A DNA stretch of 64,000 bases from JACDAE01 sp963717195 (GCA_963717195.1 CAVQVR010000017.1:71611-135610), one strand, 5' to 3'; numbered from the stretch's first letter, positions 43,983 to 54,005 are shown. Notes: generated by a model from the letters alone, not told the origin. Made by a program: numbers and translations.

Positions 43983-45026
43983 TCAACAAAAGATGGTTGC
44001 TGACCAAAAACTGGAGAAAGACTTCGTCAGACTATTCCTGCTACCCGTAAGGAAATGCTGATAATCTTTCTCTTCCTGCCCTTCCAGGAGGCGTAAAGCA
44101 GTTTCGACGAATTGAATTGCTTTGGTATGTTTCCCTGTTGCGTCTGCCGCAACTGCCTTCCAATTCAAATCCTGAGTCTGTTCCCAGATATCAAGCCTCT
44201 CCTGTGAGGCTTGATATGCTTTTTTAGAAGCTTGCCTGCTGACATCGCTGCATTCCTGGAAGAACAAAGCTGATCCAATCAGATCGGTAATAGACTCATG
44301 AAAACTGCGGTAGCTCTCAGAAGAGAGAAATTGCTGAGTTTGTCGTAAGAGATAGAGCAGTCCTTGCCCCACTATCAGTACCTGCATGGGACTGGCATTA
44401 CGACAAAATTGTTGGCTCTGTGCAATGCTGATATTCAATGCCTCTGTCACCTGGCTACATTCCTCGTCCAAAGGGCGTTTGCCGCCTGATGGGAGTATGT
44501 CCGTCCTAGACAACATCCCTAACAGCAATGTGTGTTGTAGTCGTGAAGGGAGCAACTGAAGCCCCTGAAACACGATACGTAGCGTATCCAGCAGCGTATC
44601 GAGCTTCCAATTAGTATCAAGCAATGCAGCAAGGCCGTTCATTTCCAACACCGAATTTGTATCCTGTCGCTCACGTTGAGTAAAGAACTGCCGGGCATCT
44701 GTTCCTTCAGATAGCATCAGCAGTTGAGCGACGGACACCTTTTCGGCCACATAAATAGGAGGGCAGGGCTCTACAAAAGAATACTGTGCAAGATGTTCCT
44801 GCTCAAAAGTAAGGTTCTGCTTCGCATGACCTAGTAAACCCAGTTCCTGGGGGGACATATCGAAGAAGGTGCACAGTCTGCGACGTGATTCAGCATTAAT
44901 CGAATAATGATGTTCAGCACGCCAGATGGTCGATGCCCCTACTTTTGCTTCTTCCGCTAATTCTACTATCGTTAAGTTGTGTTGACAACGCTCGATACGA
45001 AGCGGATGCATCTCTCCTTTTTTCAT
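43983..45026 (-). CDS. XRE-type HTH protein with helical C-terminal domain
   Basis: 347 residues from the ATG at 45026; the frame is open further upstream but that part has no HTH-like content and AGGATGG lies just before 45026. Residues 8-65 are an XRE helix-turn-helix (LTIVELAEEAKVGASTIWRAE...LCTFFDMSPQELGLLGHAK). The rest, to about 347, is alpha-helical in the manner of the ligand-sensing TPR-like domains of Ktedonobacterial XRE regulators. It is divergent from another XRE gene at 45375, whose DNA-binding domain is of the same type. Confidence 0.75.
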   Translation of the reverse strand: MKKGEMHPLRIERCQHNLTIVELAEEAKVGASTIWRAEHHYSINAESRRRLCTFFDMSPQELGLLGHAKQNLTFEQEHLAQYSFVEPCPPIYVAEKVSVAQLLMLSEGTDARQFFTQRERQDTNSVLEMNGLAALLDTNWKLDTLLDTLRIVFQGLQLLPSRLQHTLLLGMLSRTDILPSGGKRPLDEECSQVTEALNISIAQSQQFCRNASPMQVLIVGQGLLYLLRQTQQFLSSESYRSFHESITDLIGSALFFQECSDVSRQASKKAYQASQERLDIWEQTQDLNWKAVAADATGKHTKAIQFVETALRLLEGQEEKDYQHFLTGSRNSLTKSFSSFWSATIFC

Positions 45027-45374
45027 TGGCCATCCTATTATGTGTAAATAGTTACTTGCTTTTAGCGTAACAATCACATGGGACTGTTGATTAAGCAGCC
45101 CCTGTCTTGTGTGCTGGGCATATTGTAACTGATGGCATGGCTGTACACAATGACACATAGTGGACATGTACTGAGCATCTAGAGAGCATAGCAAAACGTA
45201 AAAGTCAGAGTGATTATAGCGCTTTAGCAAAAGTGGAAAATCACACCCCTGAAGTAATCTATAGTAATGGGATGAGCAAGGAAGGATAGTCGTAAAGAGG
45301 TGGTTATGGTATGCTACTCCTAACTGCCAGCCTGGTGCGTTAGTCAGGCAAAAGATCCACTGGAGGAAATCATC

Positions 45375-46640
45375 ATGGCACCAAATCGTCGCTTGAAGCA
45401 GGCGCGAGAACTACGAGGGTGGTCTCAGGCAAAGGTTGCGGAACTGATCGGCACTGATGCAACTACTGTGAGTCGCTGGGAACGAGGGCTCTTTTTACCA
45501 ACCCCTTACTTTCGTGAAAGGCTGTGTGAGCTCTTTGGTAAAAATGCAGAAGAGTTAGGATTATTAGAAGCGACACAATCCTTACATCAGCCAGATATAG
45601 CTACACTCCCAAGGGATCTGGGTAGCACCTATACCCATATGGAAAGTGGATTATCAGGACAGACTGGAACATCGGGCCGGGGTGAAATGATCGCACTGAA
45701 ACCTCGCACGTTGCCCGAGGAGGTCGATACCTTTACTTATATACTCCAGCGCTCCTCACAGGAGCAGCAAGCATACATGCTTTGGGAACATGCCTATGTT
45801 CAGGCGTTGCAGGATCAGCGTGCTGAGGCTCAAAGGTTGGGACAGGCAAGCGTGAGCGTATTTGAACAGGTAAGACACCCTAATGCGGCAGTTGTACGCG
45901 CGTGGCTTAACCAGCAGGGGCTACTATCAGCATCCACCCCCTCTACCGATCCTGCACTACCATCAGCAATCCGCCACAAAAGATCATCCCGGCCATGGCT
46001 GCGTGCAGGTGGCGCAGGTGTATTTGTCATGCTTGTGCTTGTTGGGGGTCTTTTACTGGCAAATTTTGCCTCGGATCATCCAAAATCCTCTTCTCCCTCA
46101 GGTGTTAACTTTGCCCCTCAGGTATTAGGGGAAAATAATACACCCGCTGCATCTCATCACGTTTCCCCTGCAGTACCTGCACAACCCGATGCTGCCCATA
46201 TAGCTCCCAAAAGCCCTATAACCCCATTGCCTTCATCTTCACCTTCACCTCACTCTGTTTCACCGACACCAACACCATCACTCCTTATGACTCCTACAAA
46301 TACTCCTGCTCCTACAAATGTTGTGGGCTCTTCTATCATACCAACTATTGCTCCATCACAGTTGAATCCAAATACCTGCGATCCCGATGGGACTGGCTAT
46401 CGCTGCACAATTACTCTGGCTGTCTATGCCAATACGAACGAAATGGTCTCCTGGCAAGCATCAAGTACAGGCATCCCGGTAAAATTCAATTCGTTGCAAG
46501 GGACCATCACTACCGGCAAAAACTTACAGGAAATTGTGTACATTTATGCTGCATGTAGCCAGCATGGCACGCTCTCCTTCGCATTCAGTGCTCCCTCTTC
46601 GACTCACTCAAACTCTGTTTCCGTACCCTGGGGGTGCTGA
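45375..46640 (+). CDS. membrane-anchored XRE HTH protein with Ser/Thr/Pro linker and extracellular beta domain
   Basis: 421 residues. Residues 3-65 are an XRE helix-turn-helix (LKQARELRGWSQAKVAELIG...LCELFGKNAEELGLL). A cytoplasmic helical region to about 200 is followed by one membrane segment (about 214-236: AGVFVMLVLVGGLLLANFA). A Ser/Thr/Pro-rich stretch leads to a C-terminal domain with cysteines (NTCDPDGTGYRCTITLAVYA...AACSQHG...PWGC). The layout is that of a one-component transmembrane regulator that senses outside the membrane. CTGGAGG precedes the ATG. Confidence 0.8.
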   Translation: MAPNRRLKQARELRGWSQAKVAELIGTDATTVSRWERGLFLPTPYFRERLCELFGKNAEELGLLEATQSLHQPDIATLPRDLGSTYTHMESGLSGQTGTSGRGEMIALKPRTLPEEVDTFTYILQRSSQEQQAYMLWEHAYVQALQDQRAEAQRLGQASVSVFEQVRHPNAAVVRAWLNQQGLLSASTPSTDPALPSAIRHKRSSRPWLRAGGAGVFVMLVLVGGLLLANFASDHPKSSSPSGVNFAPQVLGENNTPAASHHVSPAVPAQPDAAHIAPKSPITPLPSSSPSPHSVSPTPTPSLLMTPTNTPAPTNVVGSSIIPTIAPSQLNPNTCDPDGTGYRCTITLAVYANTNEMVSWQASSTGIPVKFNSLQGTITTGKNLQEIVYIYAACSQHGTLSFAFSAPSSTHSNSVSVPWGC

Positions 46641-46659
46641 CCAAAAGTCTTCTCTTCTT

Positions 46660-46816
46660 GTAACTATTCAGGTCTGCTCGCCACCTGCGGTGGCTCGCCC
46701 AGGTTTGGTGTGGACGGTGGGATTGGCGGCTCGGGGCCGCCAATCCCACCGTCCACACCAAACGGCTTGCGAAGCGCCGTAGGCTCTGAGGAGTCAGACC
46801 CCTTCTGAATAGTTAC
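46660..46816. mobile_element. MITE copy E4 (IS66-like ends) with perfect 8-bp target duplication
   Basis: 157 bp, GTAACTATTCAG to CTGAATAGTTAC, perfect 12-bp terminal repeats. Target duplication CTCTTCTT at 46652-46659 and 46817-46824. It is in the opposite orientation to E1, E3 and E5, since the CTGCTCGCCACC hairpin side comes first. The central arms start GTTTGGTGTGGACGGTGGG. It lies 20 bp after the stop of the membrane XRE gene. Confidence 0.96.
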
Positions 46817-46866
46817 CTCTTCTTTTCAGTTACAATCCCTCCATTGGAGGAAGGTGGGTGACGCCC

Positions 46867-47763
46867 CTATCTGCTGCTTGTATCGATGGCGTCAAACTCT
46901 TCCTGGCTCAGCTTGATAGTTGCGCCTGCCACGTTCTCCTCCAGGTGTTTCACCGAAGAGGTTCCGGGAATTGGTAACATTGTGCTGGAACGCTGGAGAA
47001 GCCACGCGAGAGCGATCTGGCTGGGTAGAGCGTTGTGTTGCTTCGCAATCTGATCCAGCGAACTTCCCTGCCTGGTAAGCTCTCCCATCGCAAGCGGCGA
47101 CCACGGAATAAAGCCGATGCCCTGACGTGCGCATATGTCTATCATCTCTTCCGATTGGCTAATCGTCATCCTTTCAGACTCACGATGTGCCAGGTTATAG
47201 CGGTTCTGTACCGTAACTATCGGGACGATCTTCTGTGCTCGTGCCAGCTCGTCGAGCGTGATATTCGAGAGTCCAACATGACGAATTTTGCCTTCTGCCT
47301 TCATCTTCGCAATTTCACCAACAGAATCCTCAAATGGAACCTTTGGATCAGGACGGTGGAATTGGTAGATGTCGATACGGTCGACACGTAGACGGCGCAA
47401 ACTTCCTTCCAGGGCTTCACGCAGATGTTTAGGGCTCCCGTCCGCTGGCCACTGGCCTGGACCTGTGCGCAAAAGGCCGCCTTTGGTTGCAATAACAAGC
47501 CCTTGTGGATAAGGGTAAAGAGCCTCTGCAATAATTGACTCGCTCACCTCAGGCCCATACGAATCAGCAGTATCTATGAGATTGATTCCCAATTCAAGCG
47601 CACGGTGCAACAGGGAAATGGCTTCTTGCTTGTTCGCTGGTGGACCCCAGATACCTTCGCCTGTGATACGCATTGTTCCTAGACCGAGGCGATAGACCTT
47701 CAAGTCTCCACCCAGGGTGACCGTTCCACTGGCCTGTGCTGTTTGCTGCGTTGTATCTGCCAT
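46867..47763 (-). CDS. aldo/keto reductase
   Basis: 298 residues. The AKR catalytic tetrad is D64, Y69 (NLIDTADSYG), K94 (VIATKGG) and H136 (DIYQFHRPDP). The C-terminal NADPH-binding loop is PIPGTSSVKHLEEN. It reduces carbonyl substrates with NADPH; the true substrate is unknown. A short type D repeat arm (GGTGACGCCCCTAT) touches its stop codon region. It is monocistronic. Confidence 0.92.
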   Translation of the reverse strand: MADTTQQTAQASGTVTLGGDLKVYRLGLGTMRITGEGIWGPPANKQEAISLLHRALELGINLIDTADSYGPEVSESIIAEALYPYPQGLVIATKGGLLRTGPGQWPADGSPKHLREALEGSLRRLRVDRIDIYQFHRPDPKVPFEDSVGEIAKMKAEGKIRHVGLSNITLDELARAQKIVPIVTVQNRYNLAHRESERMTISQSEEMIDICARQGIGFIPWSPLAMGELTRQGSSLDQIAKQHNALPSQIALAWLLQRSSTMLPIPGTSSVKHLEENVAGATIKLSQEEFDAIDTSSR

Positions 47764-48074
47764 CGTTGTTTCTCCTTGTCTTTTTATCTATACGGTTGCC
47801 TGATTGATGTAGCTTTCTCCCCGACACCGTTTGGAAGGACGAACAAAAACGGCTGGGAAGCCATTTATTATTCTGTGGGCCGTCACCACGCCCGTCAGAC
47901 CCCACGGAATAATAGATGGCTTACCTACCTGTTATGCGCGTTTTACCTGTGGCGAAAAGTGTCAGTGAGAGAATACATGACCATTAATTAAGACACCCTG
48001 TCGGTGGCATACTATGATTCTCACGTACAGCACCATCAGGGCGTTTCATATGTTCTTTGAATGCTCTTCAGCGA
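47764..48074. other. intergenic region with type G palindrome
   Basis: 311 bp between the catalase stop and the aldo/keto reductase start, both minus strand. The palindrome at 47858-47922 is the only structure seen. Confidence 0.5.
47858..47922. repeat. inverted repeat, type G
   Basis: AAGCCATTTATTATTCTGTG plus GG pairs with CCCACGGAATAATAGATGGC plus TT, 22-bp arms with two mismatches and a 21-nt loop. It does not have the GTAGGGGC end, so it is a different family with one copy in this window. Confidence 0.75.
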
Positions 48075-49571
48075 CTACTTACTTTGACCATCCTGTCCTG
48101 GAGTAGAAAGGGCAGGTGTGAGGCCGATGCCACTGGCAATCCTTGTGCCAAGTTCACTGTCTGCCTGGTACCAGTTTTTGAGTGCACGCTCCTGAACAAA
48201 GCGATCAATGCCCTGACCCAGATGGCCAACGATGTTGCTGACAAGGTGATCACGATCCGTTGCGGAGAGCGCATGGCGGTAGAAATTGCCTACCTGGACA
48301 AAATCGTTGTCCTGCGCGTGCAAGGTATATGCACTGCGCACAATCTCTCCGCTTGTGGACCAGCCTGGATCGGAAAAACGCTCCGGGTCCGCTTTGGGGC
48401 CGCCATAGCTATTTGGGGCATAAACAGGCTGCTTTCCATTGTGGCGGTAGCGCATGGCCCCGTCTTTATTGTAGCTATGCACCTCTACATGCGGCTGATT
48501 GACCGGCAACTGCAAATAGTTGGGACCAATACGATAGCGATGTGTATCAGGATAGCTAAACAAGCGGCCAAGCAGCATTTTATCCGGGCTGGGACCGATG
48601 CCGGGAACCATATTTGCCGGTTCAAAGGCAGCCTGCTCGATCTCGGCGAAGAAGTTCTCCGGATTGCGGTCGAGCACCAGGCGTCCAATTGTCACAGGTG
48701 GATAGTCGCTGTGTGGCCAGACTTTGGTGAGGTCAAAGGGGTTGAAGCGGTAGGTTGCAGCATCCTCGAACGGCATGATTTGCATCTCCAGCCGCCAGAC
48801 GGGATAGTCTTTTTTCTCAATGGCGGTGCGCAGGTCGCGGCGATGGTAGTCGGTATCTTCCGCCGACATGGCCTTTGCCTCGGCATCGGTGAAGTTCTCG
48901 ATGCCCTGCTCTGTCTTAAAGTGGTATTTGACCCAGAACTTCTCGTCCTGTGCGTTGACCCACATAAAAGTGTGGCTACCGTAGCCGTTCATGTTACGAT
49001 AGGTGCGCGGTGTGCCACGATCAGACATCAGAAACGCCACCTGATGCAGCGATTCCGGAGAAAGGGACCAGAAATCCCATTGCGCATTGTTGCTGCGCAT
49101 ATCGGTATCGGGCATGCGCTTCTGCGAATGAATGAAATCGGAGAACTTTGAAGGGTCACGTATGAAGAAGATCGGTGTGTTGTTGCCGACCAGGTCATAG
49201 TTGCCCTCTTCGGTATAGAATTTGATGGCGAATCCGCGCGGATCGCGTACGGTGTCGGCTGATCCTAGTTCGCCAGCCACCGTCGAGAAGCGGAGAAGCA
49301 CTGGTGTGCGCTTACCAACTGTATTGAGGAAAGCAGCCTTTGTCCACTGAGTGACATCGGCTGTTACTTCAAAATAACCGAATGCACCGCTGCCTTTTGC
49401 GTGAACAACGCGTTCTGGCACGCGCTCGCGGTTGAACTGCGCCATTTTTTGAATCACATAGTGATCTTGTAATAGCAGCGGTCCATCAGGGCCAACTGAG
49501 AGTGAATATTCATCGCTGGTGGCGGGAATGCCAGCATCGGTTGTTGTTATGGGTTTTTGTTCGTCGCTCAT
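48075..49571 (-). CDS. monofunctional haem catalase
   Basis: 498 residues, small-subunit (clade 3-like) catalase without the large-subunit C-terminal domain. The distal histidine is H57 in RVVHAKGSGAFG, the asparagine in YDLVGNNTPIFF (about 130), and the proximal haem ligand tyrosine lies in RLFSYPDTHRYRIG (about 340). It degrades hydrogen peroxide in the cytoplasm. GGAG lies before the ATG. It is divergent from the F420-type oxidoreductase. Confidence 0.96.
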   Translation of the reverse strand: MSDEQKPITTTDAGIPATSDEYSLSVGPDGPLLLQDHYVIQKMAQFNRERVPERVVHAKGSGAFGYFEVTADVTQWTKAAFLNTVGKRTPVLLRFSTVAGELGSADTVRDPRGFAIKFYTEEGNYDLVGNNTPIFFIRDPSKFSDFIHSQKRMPDTDMRSNNAQWDFWSLSPESLHQVAFLMSDRGTPRTYRNMNGYGSHTFMWVNAQDEKFWVKYHFKTEQGIENFTDAEAKAMSAEDTDYHRRDLRTAIEKKDYPVWRLEMQIMPFEDAATYRFNPFDLTKVWPHSDYPPVTIGRLVLDRNPENFFAEIEQAAFEPANMVPGIGPSPDKMLLGRLFSYPDTHRYRIGPNYLQLPVNQPHVEVHSYNKDGAMRYRHNGKQPVYAPNSYGGPKADPERFSDPGWSTSGEIVRSAYTLHAQDNDFVQVGNFYRHALSATDRDHLVSNIVGHLGQGIDRFVQERALKNWYQADSELGTRIASGIGLTPALSTPGQDGQSK

Positions 49572-49849
49572 GGTTACTCCAATTCTGGTCTAACACTTGT
49601 TTCTTCTAACACTCGTTCCTAAAGTACTGTGTCTTTTTGTGTCAACGAAGTATTCCAGTCTATTGTAATCACATAGGAATGGAAGAAGTCCACCTCTCTT
49701 GATGAGTTCTACCGTTTTTTCTCTGTTTGAAGCGAGTTTCGGAGTGAGATCCGTTTTTTGAAAACAAGCTCAATGGTCGCACTCGCCGTTGCTCCTATGA
49801 ATCGTGACTTTATGATATGCTTACACTATATAGTAAGGAGGATCGCTAG

Positions 49850-50836
49850 ATGCAAAATAGAGATAAAACTTCTACAGATGCACAAATACCTTCTCAGTTG
49901 CTAGCACAAGAGCGAGTCGGGCTGGCCGTATATGGAGCAAATGCAGCCTTATCTGTATCTGCCATTGTTGCAGCAGAGTCTGCTGGTGTACGACAGGCGT
50001 GGATGACTCAGGGAGGTCCATCTCCAGATACCCTCAGCATCTTTGCGGCGGCGGCAATGCAGACAACCAGTATACGCCTGGGAACGGCTATTATCCCTAC
50101 CTATCCGCGTCATCCGCTCGCACTGGCGCAGCAGGCATTAACACTTGGCGATCTTGCGCCTGGGCGGCTACGCTTAGGCATTGGTCCTAGCCATCGCCCA
50201 ACTATCGAGGGAGTGTACGGTATTCCTATGACGGCACCTTTAGACCACCTGCGCGAGTATGTAGCCATTCTACGGGCCGCACTCTGGGAAGGCAAGGTCG
50301 ATTATCACGGGAACTTCTTTACTGTCAAGACGACGCTGCCACGTACTCCACGCACCCCTATTCTGATCTCGGCCCTGCGTACTGGTGCATTCCAACTGGC
50401 AGGAGAGGTGGCCGATGGTGCTATCTCCTGGGTATGTCCTGTTCCATATCTGATCGAGAAGGCATTTCCTGCTCTACAAGCTGGTGCTGCAAAAAATGCG
50501 CGTACAGCCCCTCCTCTGATAGCGCATATTTCGGTCGCACTTAGTCAGAGGCGCCCGGCAGTGTTAGATGCGGCACGTAAGCGACTCGGTATGTATGGAA
50601 AACTTCCTTTCTATGCTGGTATGTTTGCCGATGCAGGTTTCCCCGTCTCCTCCGATGGGACAATGTCCGATGCTCTTATAGATAGCCTGATTGTCTCCGG
50701 AGATGAAGCAACCGTTGCGGCGCGTCTTACTGATCTGTTGGCACAAGGATTGGATGAATTGCTCGTTATGCCTATAGCAGTCACGGACGCTGAAGATGAG
50801 CAGACGCGACTTGCAAGGTTGATTGGGCAGCTCTAA
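49850..50836 (+). CDS. LLM-class (F420-dependent type) oxidoreductase
   Basis: 328 residues of the luciferase-like monooxygenase superfamily: AIVAAESAGVRQAWM, then IRLGTAIIPTYPRHPLALAQ, GRLRLGIGPSH and the long insertion YHGNFFTVKTTLPRTPRTPI. The pattern GTAI.PTYPRHP followed by LALAQQALTL is typical of F420-dependent members such as methylene-H4MPT reductase-like enzymes. Substrate unknown. AAGGAGG lies seven bases before the ATG. TATAGT at 49829 may be part of its promoter. Confidence 0.87.
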   Translation: MQNRDKTSTDAQIPSQLLAQERVGLAVYGANAALSVSAIVAAESAGVRQAWMTQGGPSPDTLSIFAAAAMQTTSIRLGTAIIPTYPRHPLALAQQALTLGDLAPGRLRLGIGPSHRPTIEGVYGIPMTAPLDHLREYVAILRAALWEGKVDYHGNFFTVKTTLPRTPRTPILISALRTGAFQLAGEVADGAISWVCPVPYLIEKAFPALQAGAAKNARTAPPLIAHISVALSQRRPAVLDAARKRLGMYGKLPFYAGMFADAGFPVSSDGTMSDALIDSLIVSGDEATVAARLTDLLAQGLDELLVMPIAVTDAEDEQTRLARLIGQL

Positions 50837-50962
50837 ATCTCTGAAGGTAAGAGCCATACTATACTTGTTGCTAATCTGGCTATTCTTGTATCCATCGCGT
50901 ATGATACAAAGAATACCATTCTATCAATCTGCCAACGAAGCCAGTTTGCAAAGGAAAGCATC

Positions 50963-52236
50963 ATGATTCACGGCAAAGGTTCAACCTCAGCACTGATAAC
51001 GACGGAAGACATACAACAACTGCTTGCCCAATCTTTCGCTGAATTGTCACTGGACGGCAAGCGCGTGCTGATCATTATCCCGGATGCGACACGTACAGCT
51101 CCCATCCCTCTGCTCTTTCGCTTGCTCTATAAGCAACTAGGACATCGTGTGGCGCGGCTGGATTACTTGATTGCCCTGGGGACACATCCTCCCATGCCTG
51201 AGGAGGCCATAGAAAAGCTTGTGGGCGTATCACAAGCCGAGATGACGGAGCACTATCCCAACTCGCGGGTCTTCAATCATCGGTGGGATAAGCCGGATGC
51301 ACTGCAGACAATTGGCGTGATCTCATCTCAGGAAGCACATCATCTGACGGAGGGGATACTGGCGGAGGAGGTGCCTGTCACGCTCAATCGTATGATCTTT
51401 GACTATGACCTGCTGGTTATCTGTGGACCAGTTTTCCCCCACGAGGTCGTAGGCTTCTCCGGCGGCGCGAAATATCTTTTCCCAGGCATTGCAGGTGCGA
51501 ACATCATCGATTTTACGCATTGGTTGGGCGCACGTCTAACCAGTATGCATACTATCGGTGTCAAAGATACACTGGTGCGCCGGGTCATCCACCGGGCAGC
51601 AGAATTTGTACCGCGCCAATCCTCTGTATGTCAATGGTGCTTAAAGGCGAGGCGCTGCATGGACTGTATATAGGTTCTTATAAAGAAGCATTCAGCCTTG
51701 CTGCCGACCTCTCGGGCCAACTCAATATTATCAAAGTCGAGCATCCTTTCAAACGTGTTCTCTCAATGCCAGCGCTGCATTATGATGATCTATGGACCGC
51801 CGCCAAGGCGATGTACAAGACCGAACCGGCCATTATTGATGGTGGCGAAGTGATCATTTATGCACCCCATATTAGCGAGATCTCTTACACACATGGCAAG
51901 TTGATTGACGCTGTGGGATACCATGTGCAGGAGTACTTCCTCAAGCAGTGGGAGCGCTTTAAGGATGTACCGGGAAGCATTCTGGCTCACAGCACGCACG
52001 TCAAAGGGACCGGTACATATGATGCGGAGCGCCAGATCGAACGGCCACGCATTCAGGTGACGCTAGCAACCGAAATTCCTGAAGAGCGTTGCCGACTCGT
52101 CAACCTTGGCTATATGGATTATCGTACGATTGATCCGCGTGAGTGGGAGGGGCGCGAGCAAGAGGGTATCCTGTGGGTTCCCAATGCAGGTGAGATGCTT
52201 TATCGTGCAGATCTGGAAATTGCATCTCTACCTTAG
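50963..52236 (+). pseudogene. LarA-like (DUF2088) nickel-pincer racemase-family protein, split by a frameshift
   Basis: The first frame (50963-51673) gives the N-terminal lobe: IIPDATRTAPIPLLF, YLIALGTHPPMPEEA, VCGPVFPHEVVGFSGG and FPGIAGANIIDFTHWLG. It then goes out of frame near 51612. The next frame, to 52236, continues directly with APILCMSMVLKGEALHGLYI, IKVEHPFKRVL and ILAHSTHVKGTG. Together they make a full-length LarA-type protein of about 423 residues. One added C in the CC of GTACCGCGCC would restore the frame. Members racemise or epimerise hydroxy acids with a nickel-pincer cofactor; the larB, larC and larE genes are not nearby. Confidence 0.85.
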
Positions 52237-52267
52237 AATACTATCAAGGTTCTTTTGGATGCGCACA

Positions 52268-52290
52268 GGCGTCGTAAACGCGGCCCCTAC
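52268..52290. repeat. single GTAGGGGC arm, type A
   Basis: GGCGTCGTAAACGCGGCCCC plus TAC, one arm only, 30 bp past the LarA-like stop. Its complement is not present nearby. Confidence 0.75.
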
Positions 52291-52350
52291 ATAGGGTAAT
52301 GCCGCTTCACGAGGCGCGTGCGGAAAATAGTAGATCAGGAGGAATGAGTG

Positions 52351-53157
52351 ATGACTATCCCAACACTGCCATTTGGACGAAGCGGGCATATGAGTACGCG
52401 GACCGTCTTTGGAGCTGCATCTCTGGGTGCAGTCTCGCAAGCGGAGGCAGATCGTACCCTGGAAGTGCTACTCCAGTACGGCGTGAATCATATCGACGTG
52501 GCTGCGAGTTATGGTGATGCTGAACTACGCATTGCTCCCTGGCTCAAGCAGCACCGGAACGCTTTTTTCCTTGCGACCAAGACAGATGCACGAACGGCGA
52601 AAGAAGCACGTGAAGAGTTGCATCGTTCATTGGATCGTATGGGTGTCGACTCCGTGGATCTGTGGCAATTTCATAATCTTGCCGATCCGATTGAATGGGA
52701 TGTAGCGTTAAGTCCCGGTGGTGTACTTGAGGCTGCCATTGAGGCAAAGCAGCAAGGGCTGATACGCGGTATCGGTGTCACAGGTCATGGGCTCCAGATT
52801 GCTGCCAATCACAGGCGCAGCCTTGAGCGTTACGACTTTGACTCCGTTCTGCTCCCTTACAACTACATCACGATGCAGAATCCCTACTACGCTGAAAATT
52901 TCAATGCCCTCGTCGCGACCTGTCAGCAACGCAATACAGCCGTAGTGACGATCAAATCGATTGCTTACAAACCCTGGCGAGGACGCCAACATACGCGTAC
53001 TACCTGGTATGAGCCATTGGAAGAGCAGCACGATATCGATCTGGCGGTACAGTGGGCACTTGCGCGACCAGATATTTTCCTGGCAACGGTGGGTGATATC
53101 AACCTGCTTCCTAAGGTACTTGATGCCGCCAGCCGCTTTCCAATCCGGCCCATCTAA
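52351..53157 (+). CDS. aldo/keto reductase
   Basis: 268 residues from the ATG at 52351; a GTG three bases earlier is also in frame, but AGGAGGA is better spaced for the ATG. Tetrad residues D49, Y54 (HIDVAASYG), K77 (LATKTD) and H108 (LWQFHN) are in place. It resembles the YghZ/Tas-like branch, with the late GDINLLPKVLDAA. Substrate unknown. It lies 114 bp after the LarA-like gene and may be co-transcribed. Confidence 0.9.
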   Translation: MTIPTLPFGRSGHMSTRTVFGAASLGAVSQAEADRTLEVLLQYGVNHIDVAASYGDAELRIAPWLKQHRNAFFLATKTDARTAKEAREELHRSLDRMGVDSVDLWQFHNLADPIEWDVALSPGGVLEAAIEAKQQGLIRGIGVTGHGLQIAANHRRSLERYDFDSVLLPYNYITMQNPYYAENFNALVATCQQRNTAVVTIKSIAYKPWRGRQHTRTTWYEPLEEQHDIDLAVQWALARPDIFLATVGDINLLPKVLDAASRFPIRPI

Positions 53158-53313
53158 CGAACAGATGCAAGAATTGCTATCTCGCGTGCAGATGGAACCT
53201 CTGTTTGTGTAGGGGGCGATGTTCACTTTACGACCCCTCCGACGCACGGTACACGTGAATTACGCTGTTGGTTTAGGATGTTTCCGACATACGGTTTAGA
53301 TAAAAAATTGGTG

Positions 53314-53365
53314 AAAAGACCTCCTTTACTGGTTACTTATTGGTAGCTGGTGGGAGGTCTTTTTT
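53314..53365. terminator. bidirectional terminator between an aldo/keto reductase and tRNA-Arg
   Basis: AAAAGACCTCC / GGAGGTCTTTTTT, 11-bp stem with a long AT-rich loop. The T run is present on the plus strand and a shorter one on the minus strand, so it probably ends both the aldo/keto reductase and the convergent tRNA transcript. Confidence 0.78.
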
Positions 53366-53404
53366 ACTGTGTGGAGCAGGTTTATGCGGAAGAGTTTATT
53401 TTGA

Positions 53405-53477
53405 TGGGGCTGGGCGGACTCGAACCGCCGACGCACGGTTTAGGAAACCGACGCTCTATCCACTGAGCTACAGCCCC
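53405..53477 (-). tRNA. tRNA-Arg (CCT anticodon)
   Basis: 73 nt. On the minus strand GGGGCTG pairs with CAGCCCC and A is the discriminator. The D arm is GCTCAGTGGATAGAGC, the anticodon loop TTCCTAA, and the T arm GGCGGTTCGAGTCCGCC. The CCA is not encoded. The first pair of the anticodon stem (27-43) is a T-T mismatch; the other four pairs are normal. Confidence 0.95.
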
Positions 53478-53729
53478 GCAAAGCCAATAATAACACATAG
53501 AGAATAGGTCTTCAATCCCCCTCAAAAAGCTGCTCTCCCCCTGATGCACAAATTTCAAACAACCACATATCTTCAAACTCAAACAAAGGTGAGCATTTCT
53601 TGATAGAAGAGATGTCATTACGTCTATGGTCTGGTCATAGGGGTACCACTGAGTCCCAATTTCTTCAATACACGTGTTAGAAACAGATGATAACATTCAT
53701 CATAATTAATTTATAAGGGAGAGTTCTCT

Positions 53730-54005
53730 ATGGCTATTACCTTTACCCAGCTCATTGTCTGGATTATCATCGCCGCCATCGTCGGATTTCTGGGCGAGTT
53801 CCTCGCTGGCCGTCGCGCACCCGCTGGTATCCTCGGCGCGATCATGGTTGGCCTGTTTGCCATTTTCCTCATTGTTGGCTTCTTCCATTTTCATATCGTT
53901 GGTGAACCAACCCTGGAAGGTGTACCAATCATTAGCACCATTATCGCCGCTATCATGCTTGTCGTTGTGTGGAGTAGCGTGGCCTCCTATCGTCGTCATG
54001 TATAA
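53730..54005 (+). CDS. GlsB/YeaQ/YmgE-family small membrane protein
   Basis: 91 residues, three membrane segments, with the family pattern IVWIIIAAIVGFLGEFLAGR at the start. These proteins are called transglycosylase-associated, but the function is unknown; they are often stress-induced. GGGAGAG lies about ten bases before the ATG. The same interval contains a minus-strand frame of similar length that lacks family resemblance. Confidence 0.85.
   Translation: MAITFTQLIVWIIIAAIVGFLGEFLAGRRAPAGILGAIMVGLFAIFLIVGFFHFHIVGEPTLEGVPIISTIIAAIMLVVVWSSVASYRRHV

Noticed and set aside
48057..49151. 364-codon plus-strand frame opposite catalase
   Set aside because: Long only because of codon bias in the catalase gene; no domain, and catalase is unmistakable on the minus strand.
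53236..53449. Possible attachment-site duplication of tRNA-Arg: CCGACGCACGGT occurs in the tRNA and again about 190 bp away
   Set aside because: Only 12 bp are shared, no integrase or phage gene is near, and the shared part is not the tRNA 3' end.
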